Shown: positions 18,062 through 26,645 of the stretch, piece after piece
Numbering within the stretch: position 1 is the stretch's first letter
Layout: every line of letters starts with the position of its first letter
Assembly (NCBI GenBank): GCA_018830325.1
Contig: JAHJSQ010000022.1
Location: 1-41,862, forward strand
DNA length: 41,862 nt
Direction: 5' to 3'
Origin: Gammaproteobacteria bacterium
Lineage (GTDB): Bacteria; Pseudomonadota; Gammaproteobacteria; Methylococcales; Methylomonadaceae
Made by a program: the position numbers and the translations under genes
The notes under the pieces: model-generated
What the model saw: the letters and a program-made list of their open reading frames with translations, nothing else
Database searches by the model: none
What the model was told of the DNA's origin: nothing

Positions 18062-18303
18062 TATACCTTTCGCAATTCAAATTTCGGCAGTGCCTAAGGA
18101 GGCACCAGGGTGTTCGGCCCCTTACCTAGCGTTAGGTGAGGGATCAGCATGGAGCTGGCATAGAGCCTACCTGGACGTATTCACCCAGCACCTAAATTTC
18201 ATAGGCCATTAGCCATGGTTAATAGTCTTAGATAATTTAGGTGCTGGGTTCACGGCGTCCTTTGACGCGCCCCGGTGCCGAATTTTGATCTACGATGGGT
18301 ATA
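18062..18303. repeat. Family A element copy A2 with B inserted (filled site)
   Basis: The ends TATACC and GGGTATA and the order of blocks match A1. A B element sits at 18184-18248 (65 bp, arms CCCAGCACCTAAATT and AATTTAGGTGCTGGG) between two TTCA copies (18180-18183 and 18249-18252), while A1 has TTCA once. Outside B the two copies differ by scattered substitutions and one 2-base gap. This fills most of the 350-base gap before fumarase. Confidence 0.88.
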
Positions 18304-18329
18304 ATAACCAATATTTCAGGTAATTGTGC

Positions 18330-19853
18330 ATGACACTGATTCGCCAAGAAGATTTTATCCAAAGCATATTCGAATCGCTGCAATACATTTCTTATTATCA
18401 TCCAGGTGATTTTATTGAGGCGATGTATCGAGCCTATCAAAATGAACAAAGTTTGGCTGCCAAGGATGCAATCGCACAAATTTTGATTAATTCCAGAATG
18501 TGTGCCGAAGGACACCGACCGATTTGCCAGGATACCGGCATCGTCGTGGTATTTCTGAAAATCGGTATGAACGTGCAATGGGATGCTCGGAAAAGTGTGA
18601 CCGATATGGTCAACGAAGGCGTTCGGCGCGCGTTCATGCATCCCGACAACTTACTTCGTGCATCGATTTTGTCCGATCCGGCCGGCAAACGCATCAATAC
18701 GCGAGACAATACGCCGGCGGTCGTATACATGGAGGTCGTTCCCGGAAATAAAATCGAAGTCGAAATCGCGGCCAAGGGCGGCGGTTCCGAAGCCAAATCC
18801 AAGTTTGCGATGTTGAATCCGTCCGACAGCATCGTCGATTGGGTCATGCAAACCGTACCGACGATGGGTGCGGGATGGTGTCCCCCTGGGATATTGGGCA
18901 TCGGTATCGGCGGTACCGCCGAAAAAGCGATGCTGCTCGCGAAGCAGGCTTGCATGGAGTCGGTCGATATTCATGAGTTGATTGCGCGAGGGCCGGTCAA
19001 TGCGCTCGAGGAATTGCGCTTGGAGTTGTACGAAAAGGTCAATGCACTCGGTATCGGTGCACAAGGCATGGGTGGGCTGACCACGGTCTTGGATATTAAG
19101 GTCAAGGATTATCCGACGCATGCTGCCAATAAACCGATCGCGATGATTCCGAACTGCACCGCAACGCGCCATATCCATTTCGAACTCGACGGTTCCGGGC
19201 CGGCCGAACTGCCAGTGCCGCGTTTGGAGGATTGGCCGAAAATTGCCTGGGAAGGTGGGAGTAGCGCCAAACGGGTCAATCTCGACACCGTGACGAAAGA
19301 CGAAATAGCGACTTGGAAGCCCGGCGAAACTTTATTGTTGAGCGGCACGCTACTCACCGGCCGAGACGCCGCCCATAAACGGATCGTTGAGATGCTGGAG
19401 CGTGGCGAGGATTTGCCTGAGGGCGTTGATTTTACGAACAAATTCATCTATTACGTAGGCCCGGTCGATCCGGTCCGCGATGAGGTCGTCGGACCTGCAG
19501 GTCCGACGACTGCGACGCGCATGGATAAATTTACCGAGGCGATGCTCGCGCAAACCGGTTTGATCGGAATGATCGGCAAGGCCGAACGCGGCCCAGTTGC
19601 AATTGAAGCGATCAAAAAACATCGTGCGGTTTATTTGATGGCGGTCGGTGGTGCGGCTTATCTGGTTTCGAAAGCGATACGGAAAGCGCGAATCGTTGCG
19701 TTCGAAGATTTGGGCATGGAAGCCGTGCATGAATTCGTGATCGAAGACATGCCGGTCACGGTCGCGGTCGATGTCGACGGCGAGTCTATTCATAAGAGCG
19801 GTCCAAAACAATGGCAAGCCAAGATAGGCAAAATTCCGGTGGTTCCGGAATGA
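18330..19853 (+). CDS. fumA: Fumarate hydratase, class I (4Fe-4S)
   Basis: This cytoplasmic citric acid cycle enzyme interconverts fumarate and malate. The 507-residue single chain has the N- and C-terminal class I domains. Three cysteines are spaced as in E. coli FumA: C66 in ICQDTG, C184 in GAGWCPPG and C276 in PNCTATRH, and they would hold the oxygen-sensitive cluster. The ATG at 18330 is preferred over an in-frame TTG two codons earlier. It is a single gene, with the A2 repeat directly upstream. A short A/T palindrome overlaps its stop (19851-19872). Confidence 0.93.
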   Translation: MTLIRQEDFIQSIFESLQYISYYHPGDFIEAMYRAYQNEQSLAAKDAIAQILINSRMCAEGHRPICQDTGIVVVFLKIGMNVQWDARKSVTDMVNEGVRRAFMHPDNLLRASILSDPAGKRINTRDNTPAVVYMEVVPGNKIEVEIAAKGGGSEAKSKFAMLNPSDSIVDWVMQTVPTMGAGWCPPGILGIGIGGTAEKAMLLAKQACMESVDIHELIARGPVNALEELRLELYEKVNALGIGAQGMGGLTTVLDIKVKDYPTHAANKPIAMIPNCTATRHIHFELDGSGPAELPVPRLEDWPKIAWEGGSSAKRVNLDTVTKDEIATWKPGETLLLSGTLLTGRDAAHKRIVEMLERGEDLPEGVDFTNKFIYYVGPVDPVRDEVVGPAGPTTATRMDKFTEAMLAQTGLIGMIGKAERGPVAIEAIKKHRAVYLMAVGGAAYLVSKAIRKARIVAFEDLGMEAVHEFVIEDMPVTVAVDVDGESIHKSGPKQWQAKIGKIPVVPE

Positions 19854-19913
19854 TTTTTATCCATAAAAATCATCTTGTCCGCCAAACACACGAAAATCAC
19901 GTAAATATTCAAC

Positions 19914-20363
19914 ATGTTAATTGAAAATAGCCAACCCTTCGATATTTTGCTGGTCGAAGATGAGCCGGCCGATGCTCATTTAGTGAAGTCGGCTCTCAAA
20001 GAAAATAAAGTGTATTGTCATTTGCATCATGTATTGGACGGTCGTGATGCTTTGGGTTTTTTGAGGCGCGAAGGCGATGCTTATAAAAATGCTCCCCAAC
20101 CGGATCTGATTTTATTGGATTTAAACATGCCGCGCATGAACGGTCGTGAGTTTTTAAGCGTTATTAAGACAGACGAGCAATTTTCGGCTATTCCCGTCGT
20201 GGTGTTGACAACTTCCGATGTTGAGCGCGACGTCGTGGCCTCGTATAAACTCGGAGCGGCTAGTTACATCACCAAGCCGGTCGATATGGCGCAATTTATC
20301 GATGCGATTCGGCAACTTGATAATTATTGGTTTACTTTGACTCGATTGCCCAAAAAGAGTTGA
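19914..20363 (+). CDS. Single-domain response regulator (Rcp1-like)
   Basis: The 149-residue protein is a receiver domain only, with acidic residues E15/D16, phosphoacceptor D69 in LILLDLNMP and the conserved lysine in SYITKPVD. The insert between beta-2 and alpha-2 (REGDAYKNAPQPD) is typical of Rcp1-type regulators that work with bacteriophytochrome-like kinases. No kinase is present nearby. It ends two bases before the start of the next gene, so the two are surely co-transcribed and probably act together. Confidence 0.9.
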   Translation: MLIENSQPFDILLVEDEPADAHLVKSALKENKVYCHLHHVLDGRDALGFLRREGDAYKNAPQPDLILLDLNMPRMNGREFLSVIKTDEQFSAIPVVVLTTSDVERDVVASYKLGAASYITKPVDMAQFIDAIRQLDNYWFTLTRLPKKS

Positions 20364-20365
20364 TC

Positions 20366-22447
20366 ATGTATGCCAAGTTGTCTTATCGAGTGTTATTAAT
20401 TGAAGACGATCCCAGTGATGCGCACCTGGTAAGTCGTTATTTGAAGTTGTCTACGGATGTCGGTTTCGAATTGACATGGGTCGTTTCTTTATCCGAAGGC
20501 TTAGCGCAGTTACAGAAAAATGAACACGATATATTGTTGTTGGATTTATCGTTACCGGATTCTAAAGGGCTTGAAACAGTAAAAGCGATACGTTCGTCCA
20601 CTCATTTCTCTCTACCGTTGATTGTTTTAACCGGGCATGACGATACAGGTTTTGCACTCGATATATTAGAGTCCGGCGTTCAGGATTATTTAATCAAGGG
20701 GCGTTTCGATGGGGATGCCTTGATTCGAGCCATCCGGTATGCTTTACATCGTTCAAAACTCGAACAACGGTTACATGAAGCGGAAGAGCGTTGGCGATTT
20801 GCTTTGGAGGGCGCTGGCGATGGTGTTTGGGATTGGAATTTATTGACCAATGAGGTCTTCTATTCTCCGCGATGGAAAGCGCTTCTCGGCTTTTCCGAAG
20901 ATGAGATTGGCAATAATGTCAACGAATGGGAGAAACGTGTTTATCCATTGGACTTGCCGGTTGCGATGGCCAATATTCAAGCTCATCTCGACGGCAGAGT
21001 CGACAGTTATGGTTGTGAGCATCGTTTGATGTGTAAGAACGGGAAGTGGCGATGGTTCATGGATCGCGGCGTAGTCGTCAGTTGGACCGATGGGGGGCTT
21101 CCTCAACGAATGATCGGTACATTGTCCGATATCACTAACCGGAAAAATATGGATCAGCAGCTGCAACAATCCAAACAGTTTGCGGTTTCTACCATCGATG
21201 CGTTATCGGCCCATATCTGCGTATTGGATAAATCCGGTGCAATTGTGGCGGTCAATCGAGCATGGCGAGAGTTTTACCAAAATAATGCGGGTGCTTCGAG
21301 TAATTGCATATCGGTTATCGACAGTAACTATTTAGCGGTTTGTGATTGCACAACGGATGAAAGTTCGGAGCAAGCAGCACAAATGGCCGCAGGTATTCGT
21401 TCGGTCATGAAGGGTGGTGTAGATATTTTTGAGATGGAATACCCATGTCATTCAGAACACGAAGAGCGTTGGTTCAATGCCAGGGTTACATCCTTTAATG
21501 ATAATAGGGAATATATCGTCGTAGCGCATGAGGATATTACCGAGCGTAAGCAAGCCGAGGCTCGCGACCGTTTGTTAATTGCGGCGCTCGAAGCAGTCGG
21601 TCATGGTATTGTGATCACCGACACCAGTGCTCGCATCGAATGGGCCAATCCGGCCTTCGGAAAACTGACCGGCTATACGCTTGAGGAGGCGCTTGGCAAG
21701 GCTCCGAAAGACCTTGTTAAATCCGGAAAGCAGGATTCTTTGTTTTACGATGATATGTGGCAAACCATTCGTTCAGGTAAAACTTGGTGCGGAGAATTGA
21801 TCAACAAACGTAAGAACGGCGATTTGTATGATGAAGAACTCACAATTGCTCCGGTCACGGATGATAAGGGTAAGATTACGCACTTCGTCGGAATTAAACA
21901 GGACATCAGTGAGCGTAAAAGATTGGAAGCCGAACTAATACAATTGGCGACTACCGATCCCTTGACAGGACTGCCTAACAGAAGGCGTTTCATGGAACGA
22001 TTGAGCGAGGAAATCAATCGTTCGGAGCGTAATAACTCTCATCAAGTCGCAGTTTTGATGTTGGATTTGGATAATTTTAAAACAATCAACGACCGATATG
22101 GTCATGCCGTTGGCGACCAAGTGCTGAAGCATTTTTCCACAATTTTGCGTAATGAACTGCGCAAAATCGATAGTGTCGGTCGGCTTGGCGGGGAAGAGTT
22201 TGGGATATTTCTTCCGGAAACAAGCCTTTCCGATGCCGGAATATTTGCGGAGCGCTTACGACAAGAACTCGCACAAACGCCTTTGTTAACCGATGGGCAA
22301 TCGATCGTTACCACTGTCAGCATTGGTATTTCCGAATTGATGTCAAAAGATATTCAAGCCGACTCTGTCTTGATTCGCGCCGATCAAGCTTTGTATCGAG
22401 CTAAGAAAAATGGACGAAATCGTGTGGAATTTTATAATGGTTCTTAA
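20366..22447 (+). CDS. Response regulator-PAS-diguanylate cyclase
   Basis: The 693-residue protein has a receiver domain (about 1-125, phosphoacceptor D60 in LLLDLSLPDS), three PAS/PAC regions (about 138-255, 266-390, 395-520) and a GGDEF domain (about 525-690). The active-site motif is GGEEF at 608-612, preceded five residues earlier by RKID, a proper inhibitory RxxD site. It should therefore make c-di-GMP and be product-inhibited. No EAL domain is present. The frame opens earlier with TTG inside the previous gene, but the ATG at 20366 gives a normal receiver start. No transmembrane helix is visible, so sensing is cytoplasmic. Confidence 0.9.
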   Translation: MYAKLSYRVLLIEDDPSDAHLVSRYLKLSTDVGFELTWVVSLSEGLAQLQKNEHDILLLDLSLPDSKGLETVKAIRSSTHFSLPLIVLTGHDDTGFALDILESGVQDYLIKGRFDGDALIRAIRYALHRSKLEQRLHEAEERWRFALEGAGDGVWDWNLLTNEVFYSPRWKALLGFSEDEIGNNVNEWEKRVYPLDLPVAMANIQAHLDGRVDSYGCEHRLMCKNGKWRWFMDRGVVVSWTDGGLPQRMIGTLSDITNRKNMDQQLQQSKQFAVSTIDALSAHICVLDKSGAIVAVNRAWREFYQNNAGASSNCISVIDSNYLAVCDCTTDESSEQAAQMAAGIRSVMKGGVDIFEMEYPCHSEHEERWFNARVTSFNDNREYIVVAHEDITERKQAEARDRLLIAALEAVGHGIVITDTSARIEWANPAFGKLTGYTLEEALGKAPKDLVKSGKQDSLFYDDMWQTIRSGKTWCGELINKRKNGDLYDEELTIAPVTDDKGKITHFVGIKQDISERKRLEAELIQLATTDPLTGLPNRRRFMERLSEEINRSERNNSHQVAVLMLDLDNFKTINDRYGHAVGDQVLKHFSTILRNELRKIDSVGRLGGEEFGIFLPETSLSDAGIFAERLRQELAQTPLLTDGQSIVTTVSIGISELMSKDIQADSVLIRADQALYRAKKNGRNRVEFYNGS

Positions 22448-22630
22448 ATCGCTGCATTCTTGCCGACTGGCTGGTATTGATAAAAATTAGGGAAAAAGGT
22501 CGGTTCTTGTTAAAATTAAGTTTCGATACGAAACTATATGATTCTATCGGCTGTGTAAATTTATTATTGAGCTATCCAAATCGGTGGAAGAATCGGGCAA
22601 GAGAGTGCTTCGAAGCCAAGACTAAGTTTA

Positions 22631-22676
22631 TTACTCCCTTTTATTTTTAGACGGTTTTTCGATCAAAAAGGAGTAA
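22631..22676. repeat. Family G 46-bp palindromic element upstream of haoA
   Basis: The ends TTACTCC (22631-22637) and GGAGTAA (22670-22676) are perfect inverted copies, and the TTTT/AAAA continuation makes arms of 12 with one mismatch. A partial inverted copy lies at 10701. It ends 47 bases before the haoA ATG, within the likely leader or promoter. Confidence 0.65.
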
Positions 22677-22723
22677 CGCAGTCAAACTAAAAAAATCAAA
22701 TCAACCTCTGGGAGGGGAACGCC

Positions 22724-24379
22724 ATGAAAAACAAATCGCTCAGTTTACTGATCGCGTTGTTGTTCAGTCTAATCGGGTTTGGAGTGGGTAATTTTGCCTT
22801 CGCCGCACAACCCGATTTCGAACAACTTAAAAAAGATTATTACGAATCGCATCCGGGGAAAGGATCCCACGGTAAATATTGGGAGCCGATTCCCATTCAA
22901 AAATATTGGAATCCCAAAGATTTCTATACACCACCTAAAACCGTTCAGGGCGAAGTTGGCCGCGATACCTGTATCGGCTGTCACCAAAGCACCTCTCCCG
23001 GCGCATTCCATGCTTGGAAAAACAGTGTTCATGGCGATTTGAAGAAGATCCGCAACTTGCCGGATAGCGACGTGCGCGCCTATAAAAAGAAAAAACTAGC
23101 CGAAGTCGAAGCCAATTTGACAAAGCTGGGATTGCTCGAAAAAGGTCAGCAGCTCGACCAAGTCGGTTGTATCGATTGCCATGGCGGTGTCGGCAAAGAG
23201 ACCATCAATCATGCCGAAAATCTGGTCATGCCGGACCGGGTTGCTTGCGGTACTTGCCATTTGAGCGAGTTTGCCGAAGCCGAGTCAGAAAAAGATCAAG
23301 AATGGCCGCAAAAGCAATGGAGCAAAGGCCATCCTTCGCATGCGGTCGATTGGGAAGCCAACGTCGAAAACACGATTTGGGCGGCGATGCCCGAACGTGA
23401 AGTCGCGCAAGGCTGCGACATGTGCCATTATCAGCAAAACAAATGCGACGGCTGTCATACTCGGCACACCTTTTCAGTCGCCGAAGCGAGACAACCCGAA
23501 GCCTGTGCGACTTGTCACAACGGCGTCGATCATAATGAGTTCGAAAATTTCATGACCTCGAAGCACGGTACGCAGTATCAAACTTTGGGTAAAGCCAACT
23601 GGAATTTCGAAGTGCCATTGAAAGACGCGATCGCGAAAGGCGGCTATACCGCGCCGACCTGTCAGTTGTGCCATTTCGAATACAAGGGCGAATATTCGCA
23701 CAATCTGGTACGGAAGGTGCGTTGGGCGTTCAACCCGACTCCGGCCATCGCCGACAACCTGGACCATCCTTGGTTCGAAGAGCGTAAAGAGTCATGGGTA
23801 GAGACTTGTAGTCTGTGTCACTCGGCCAGTTTTGCCAAAGCATACCTCGATGCGGCCGATAAAGGCACGATTCAAGGGCTGGCGGTCGAGCAGGAAGCCA
23901 AAAAAGTCATTAACAAACTCTATGACGATGGTTTGTTAGTCGGCCAAAACAGCAATCGTCCGGCGCCTCCTGCACCTGAAAAAGATGCGGCCGGCGGATT
24001 CTTCCAATTGTTCTGGGCTAAAGGTAATAATCCGAGCCATGTTGAAAGAGTTTATGCCGATATGTGGGAACATGATGTCATCAAGCACTATAAAGGCATC
24101 TTCCATGCTAATCCCGGCGGTTTTACTTACACTGAGGGTTGGTCGAACCTGATGCGTGGTTACACCGAGATCATGGATGAAGACACGCGTTTGCGCGAAA
24201 TGGCCGCGATGAAATCGGGCGGTAAATTGCAAACGGTTTCCGCTTCGGCTCAACAATCTTCTTCGGACAAAGATAACAGCTTGCTTCTTAGTGCATTGTT
24301 GTTGATTGCATTCGGTTTAGGTATTGCTTACTTGATGCTAAAGCCTGCAAAACCAGAATCGGATCAAGGACAGAAGTGA
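22724..24379 (+). CDS. haoA: Hydroxylamine oxidoreductase, octahaem cytochrome c
   Basis: HAO oxidises hydroxylamine in the periplasm; in methanotrophs it detoxifies hydroxylamine that methane monooxygenase makes from ammonia. The 551-residue precursor has a signal peptide (about 1-28) and exactly eight CxxCH sites, with first cysteines at 83, 149, 175, 231, 241, 261, 313 and 362. The order matches HAO and not pentahaem NrfA. The candidate tyrosine for the cross-link to the active haem is Y469 in GFTYTEGW. A C-terminal transmembrane helix (about 520-540) would anchor it. GGGAGGGG precedes the ATG. The stop overlaps the haoB GTG by four bases. Confidence 0.93.
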   Translation: MKNKSLSLLIALLFSLIGFGVGNFAFAAQPDFEQLKKDYYESHPGKGSHGKYWEPIPIQKYWNPKDFYTPPKTVQGEVGRDTCIGCHQSTSPGAFHAWKNSVHGDLKKIRNLPDSDVRAYKKKKLAEVEANLTKLGLLEKGQQLDQVGCIDCHGGVGKETINHAENLVMPDRVACGTCHLSEFAEAESEKDQEWPQKQWSKGHPSHAVDWEANVENTIWAAMPEREVAQGCDMCHYQQNKCDGCHTRHTFSVAEARQPEACATCHNGVDHNEFENFMTSKHGTQYQTLGKANWNFEVPLKDAIAKGGYTAPTCQLCHFEYKGEYSHNLVRKVRWAFNPTPAIADNLDHPWFEERKESWVETCSLCHSASFAKAYLDAADKGTIQGLAVEQEAKKVINKLYDDGLLVGQNSNRPAPPAPEKDAAGGFFQLFWAKGNNPSHVERVYADMWEHDVIKHYKGIFHANPGGFTYTEGWSNLMRGYTEIMDEDTRLREMAAMKSGGKLQTVSASAQQSSSDKDNSLLLSALLLIAFGLGIAYLMLKPAKPESDQGQK

Positions 24380-25374
24380 TAAAAGGACGCTACGGAAAAG
24401 CGCTTCTATTGTTGGTCGGTATCGCATCGCTGTTGGGAGGCGGTGCGATACTTTTTCATGAATTGAGCGGCCCGGCACCGTCCGGCGCCGGTCAAGTCGA
24501 CGAACGATTGAATGTCAATTCTTCATCCTTACAGCCGGCCGATTTGCCGGGATTTTTTCCGGCCGATTCCGCGCGTCTTTATTCCTTTCGTTATGACGAT
24601 AAAGATGCTTTCAGCTTAGCTGTCGTTCAGTATCGAAATGCTTCGGGAGCAAGGGCGAGCGCCGTACTTTTTCCGAAGGAATCGCAAGACAGGGTGATTT
24701 CATCCAGTCAAACGGGATTACGAAACGAAATTTGGCAATCAGCCACTGAAGCCATTTCGAAACATGCGCCTGAAGAGGCGCTGTTTTTGAGTTGGTGGGA
24801 CGACGGTCAACGGATTCAATATTTAAGCGGACGAGAAGCTTGGCTACAAAAGCCAGGCGAGGAAACTTTCTCTAGCTCGGTTTGGGGAGCTTTTCGTTCA
24901 GACTTGATTGATGCGTCAGAAAAGGAAAGAGATCGATTACACTATATGGCGCGTTGGCTGACGATGGATGCCGACAAGGCCTTAAACGAAATTGTCGAGT
25001 ATTTCGGTAAATCGCGTCCTATCTACTTATTGGTCAATAACGATGTGCTATTGCGACTGTCTGAAATCAAGGCGTACGGCGGTTCGGATTTAGGTTTAAA
25101 AAACAAAAACATTCCGGCCGGAAATAATCTGCATGGCGATATCGCACAGGTTAAGCGTTGGGCGCACGAGACCGGGGAAGGCAACTATCTGGCTCATAAA
25201 GAAGGTCGTTATTACCGGACATGGGTTACAGCGACGGAAGGCAATAGCAAGGATACGCTCTTGGTTCGTCTGCTGCCGTTTATTGATTCGCTGAAAAAAC
25301 TGCCTGAAGGGGTTAGTTTGGTTTATCAAAGCGGGTGGGGCGGTTATTTATCCGTTTATAAAGTCGAGCCCTAA
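24376..25374 (+). CDS. haoB: HaoB, membrane-anchored partner of hydroxylamine oxidoreductase
   Basis: The 332-residue protein starts with GTG in a GTGA overlap with the haoA stop, so translation is coupled. It has a basic N-terminus and one transmembrane helix (about 8-28); the rest is periplasmic. There are no haem motifs and no recognisable catalytic site. HaoB is known only by its constant place after haoA, and an assembly or membrane-docking role is a guess. Identification rests mainly on position, size and topology. Confidence 0.85.
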   Translation: MIKGRYGKALLLLVGIASLLGGGAILFHELSGPAPSGAGQVDERLNVNSSSLQPADLPGFFPADSARLYSFRYDDKDAFSLAVVQYRNASGARASAVLFPKESQDRVISSSQTGLRNEIWQSATEAISKHAPEEALFLSWWDDGQRIQYLSGREAWLQKPGEETFSSSVWGAFRSDLIDASEKERDRLHYMARWLTMDADKALNEIVEYFGKSRPIYLLVNNDVLLRLSEIKAYGGSDLGLKNKNIPAGNNLHGDIAQVKRWAHETGEGNYLAHKEGRYYRTWVTATEGNSKDTLLVRLLPFIDSLKKLPEGVSLVYQSGWGGYLSVYKVEP

Positions 25375-25388
25375 TTAATTTATTAATT

Positions 25389-25489
25389 TATACCCTTAGA
25401 TCAAAAATCGGCGCCGGGGTGACCGTCCAAAGGTCCGGCGCCTAAATTCGATAGCTTACCTCTATGGGCTATGGAATTTAGGTGCCGGG
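25389..25489. repeat. Half A element joined to a shortened B element
   Basis: Bases 25389-25433 begin TATACCCTTAGATCAAAAAT and match the complement of the A1 right half. The last 10 or so bases before the usual insertion point are missing. A 56-bp B copy follows at 25434-25489, with GC-shifted arms (CGGCGCCTAAATT and AATTTAGGTGCCGGG). The other A half is absent. It follows the haoB stop and may also end that transcript. Confidence 0.72.
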
Positions 25490-25498
25490 TAAATAATA

Positions 25499-25732
25499 TC
25501 AATAATCGTTGAGTCGATAACCTTTCCCTTGCATACAGTGTTTAAGCAACTCCTCTTGCTGAGTTTCCGGTATCTGCTTTAAACCGATTTGATATTTGCA
25601 TTCGGACAGAGCAGTAACGGATTGTTCGTGTGAGAAACCGTCTTGACTCCATAATTGCCTAGACGAAGCACAACCGATAGTGGCAAATGTCGTTATCGCC
25701 GAAAAAATAATGATAATGGTTTTCATAAACAT
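25499..25732 (-). CDS. Small lipoprotein of unknown function
   Basis: The protein has 77 residues from the ATG at 25732, which has AAGGGG five bases before it; the open frame above is not used. The signal peptide ends ATIGC followed by ASSRQLW, so the lipidated cysteine is followed by Ala and Ser. The mature chain of about 58 residues has two more cysteines (C in SECKYQ and C in KHCMQGKGY), possibly a disulphide. I know no family for it. It converges with haoB across the B repeat. Confidence 0.65.
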   Translation of the reverse strand: MFMKTIIIIFSAITTFATIGCASSRQLWSQDGFSHEQSVTALSECKYQIGLKQIPETQQEELLKHCMQGKGYRLNDY

Positions 25733-25829
25733 ATCAGCCCCTTGTAAATAATGGTTTAGCATAAAAGGTTCAATACCTATCATGGCCTATTCGGCAAGTA
25801 TTTAGAAGCCATTTTTTACCTGTTTTAGA

Positions 25830-25951
25830 GTAATTATTCACATCCCCCCCTTATCATTCCCACGCTCCAGCGTGGGAATGCAGCCCGAGACGCTCTGGCG
25901 TCTCGTACCGCTGGAGCGGTACTCAGGCAAAATTTGAAATACGAAAGGTAT
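25830..25951. repeat. Truncated family D element fused to an A-element end
   Basis: It starts with the D end GTAATTATTCA (25830-25840) and runs through the GTTCCCACGC-type, GAGACGC and TACCGC hairpins to about 25928. The expected right part is missing and is replaced by a sequence ending TACGAAAGGTATA at 25951, the complement of an A-element end. It is inverted relative to the D copy at 26646, and the two bracket the PilZ gene. Confidence 0.72.
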
Positions 25952-26054
25952 AAAACGCCTCAAGAGTCGTCAAATACGGCATAAATTCTTATTCAACTGT
26001 TAACGTTTAGTCTATCCTTATTGATAAATTCTTAATTGGCAAGGCTATATACCA

Positions 26055-26645
26055 ATGTTTCGAGAACGAAAAGAATATAGAAAAAACCTAACTTCTTCAG
26101 GAAAATTGCATTTAGCAGGTGAAACATTGGACTTTATTAGTCACGATGTTTCTGTGAATGGTATCTTGATCGAAATCGTGCCCGGTAGGTTGTTGTCTAC
26201 CTTTAGCGATTTTGAATCGTTTATTAATGAAAATAGTGCGGCTGAAATTTTTGTTAAAGACTTAATGCTAACCGGCGAAGTTGAAATTATCTGGATAAAA
26301 GAAAAAGATAATAATATCTTGATGGGGTTGGAATTCAAGCATGTTATTTACAATGCCGATCGCTTATGGTTGAAACGTCAATATTATCGTAAAAAACAGT
26401 CTTTTGTCGGATTCTTGATGCTTAAAAACAAGAGAGTGGGATTCGAAGGAAAAAACATTTCGGTAGACGGCCTGATGATCTATGTAAAAGATCTCGACAA
26501 GGATTTGTTGCCGAATGCCGTGGTTAGTTTATATTCAGAATCCTTAAAAATGAAAGGGATGGCTAAGATTTGTTGGATACAACATGAGCAAGAGCAAGAA
26601 AAAAATGGTGCGTTAATAGGCTTACGTTATTTGAGTAGTGCATGA
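26055..26645 (+). CDS. Tandem PilZ-domain protein
   Basis: The 196-residue protein carries two PilZ motifs. The first is R5-KEY-R9 with D31-V-S-V-N-G36; the second is R108-QYY-R112 with N134-I-S-V-D-G139. Each pair is the standard c-di-GMP binding signature, so both halves should bind the nucleotide. There is no other domain and no signal peptide; it is probably a cytoplasmic c-di-GMP effector. The diguanylate cyclase at 20.4 kb is a possible source of signal, though not in the same operon. Its sequence is richer in A/T than that of its neighbours, and it lies alone between inverted D elements, which hints at a separately acquired cassette. Confidence 0.82.
   Translation: MFRERKEYRKNLTSSGKLHLAGETLDFISHDVSVNGILIEIVPGRLLSTFSDFESFINENSAAEIFVKDLMLTGEVEIIWIKEKDNNILMGLEFKHVIYNADRLWLKRQYYRKKQSFVGFLMLKNKRVGFEGKNISVDGLMIYVKDLDKDLLPNAVVSLYSESLKMKGMAKICWIQHEQEQEKNGALIGLRYLSSA

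Noticed and set aside
22724-24379. Multihaem nitrite reductase (NrfA) or octahaem tetrathionate reductase
   Set aside because: Eight regular CxxCH sites, the C-terminal GFTYTEGW segment and adjacent haoB favour HAO; no CxxCK site is present.
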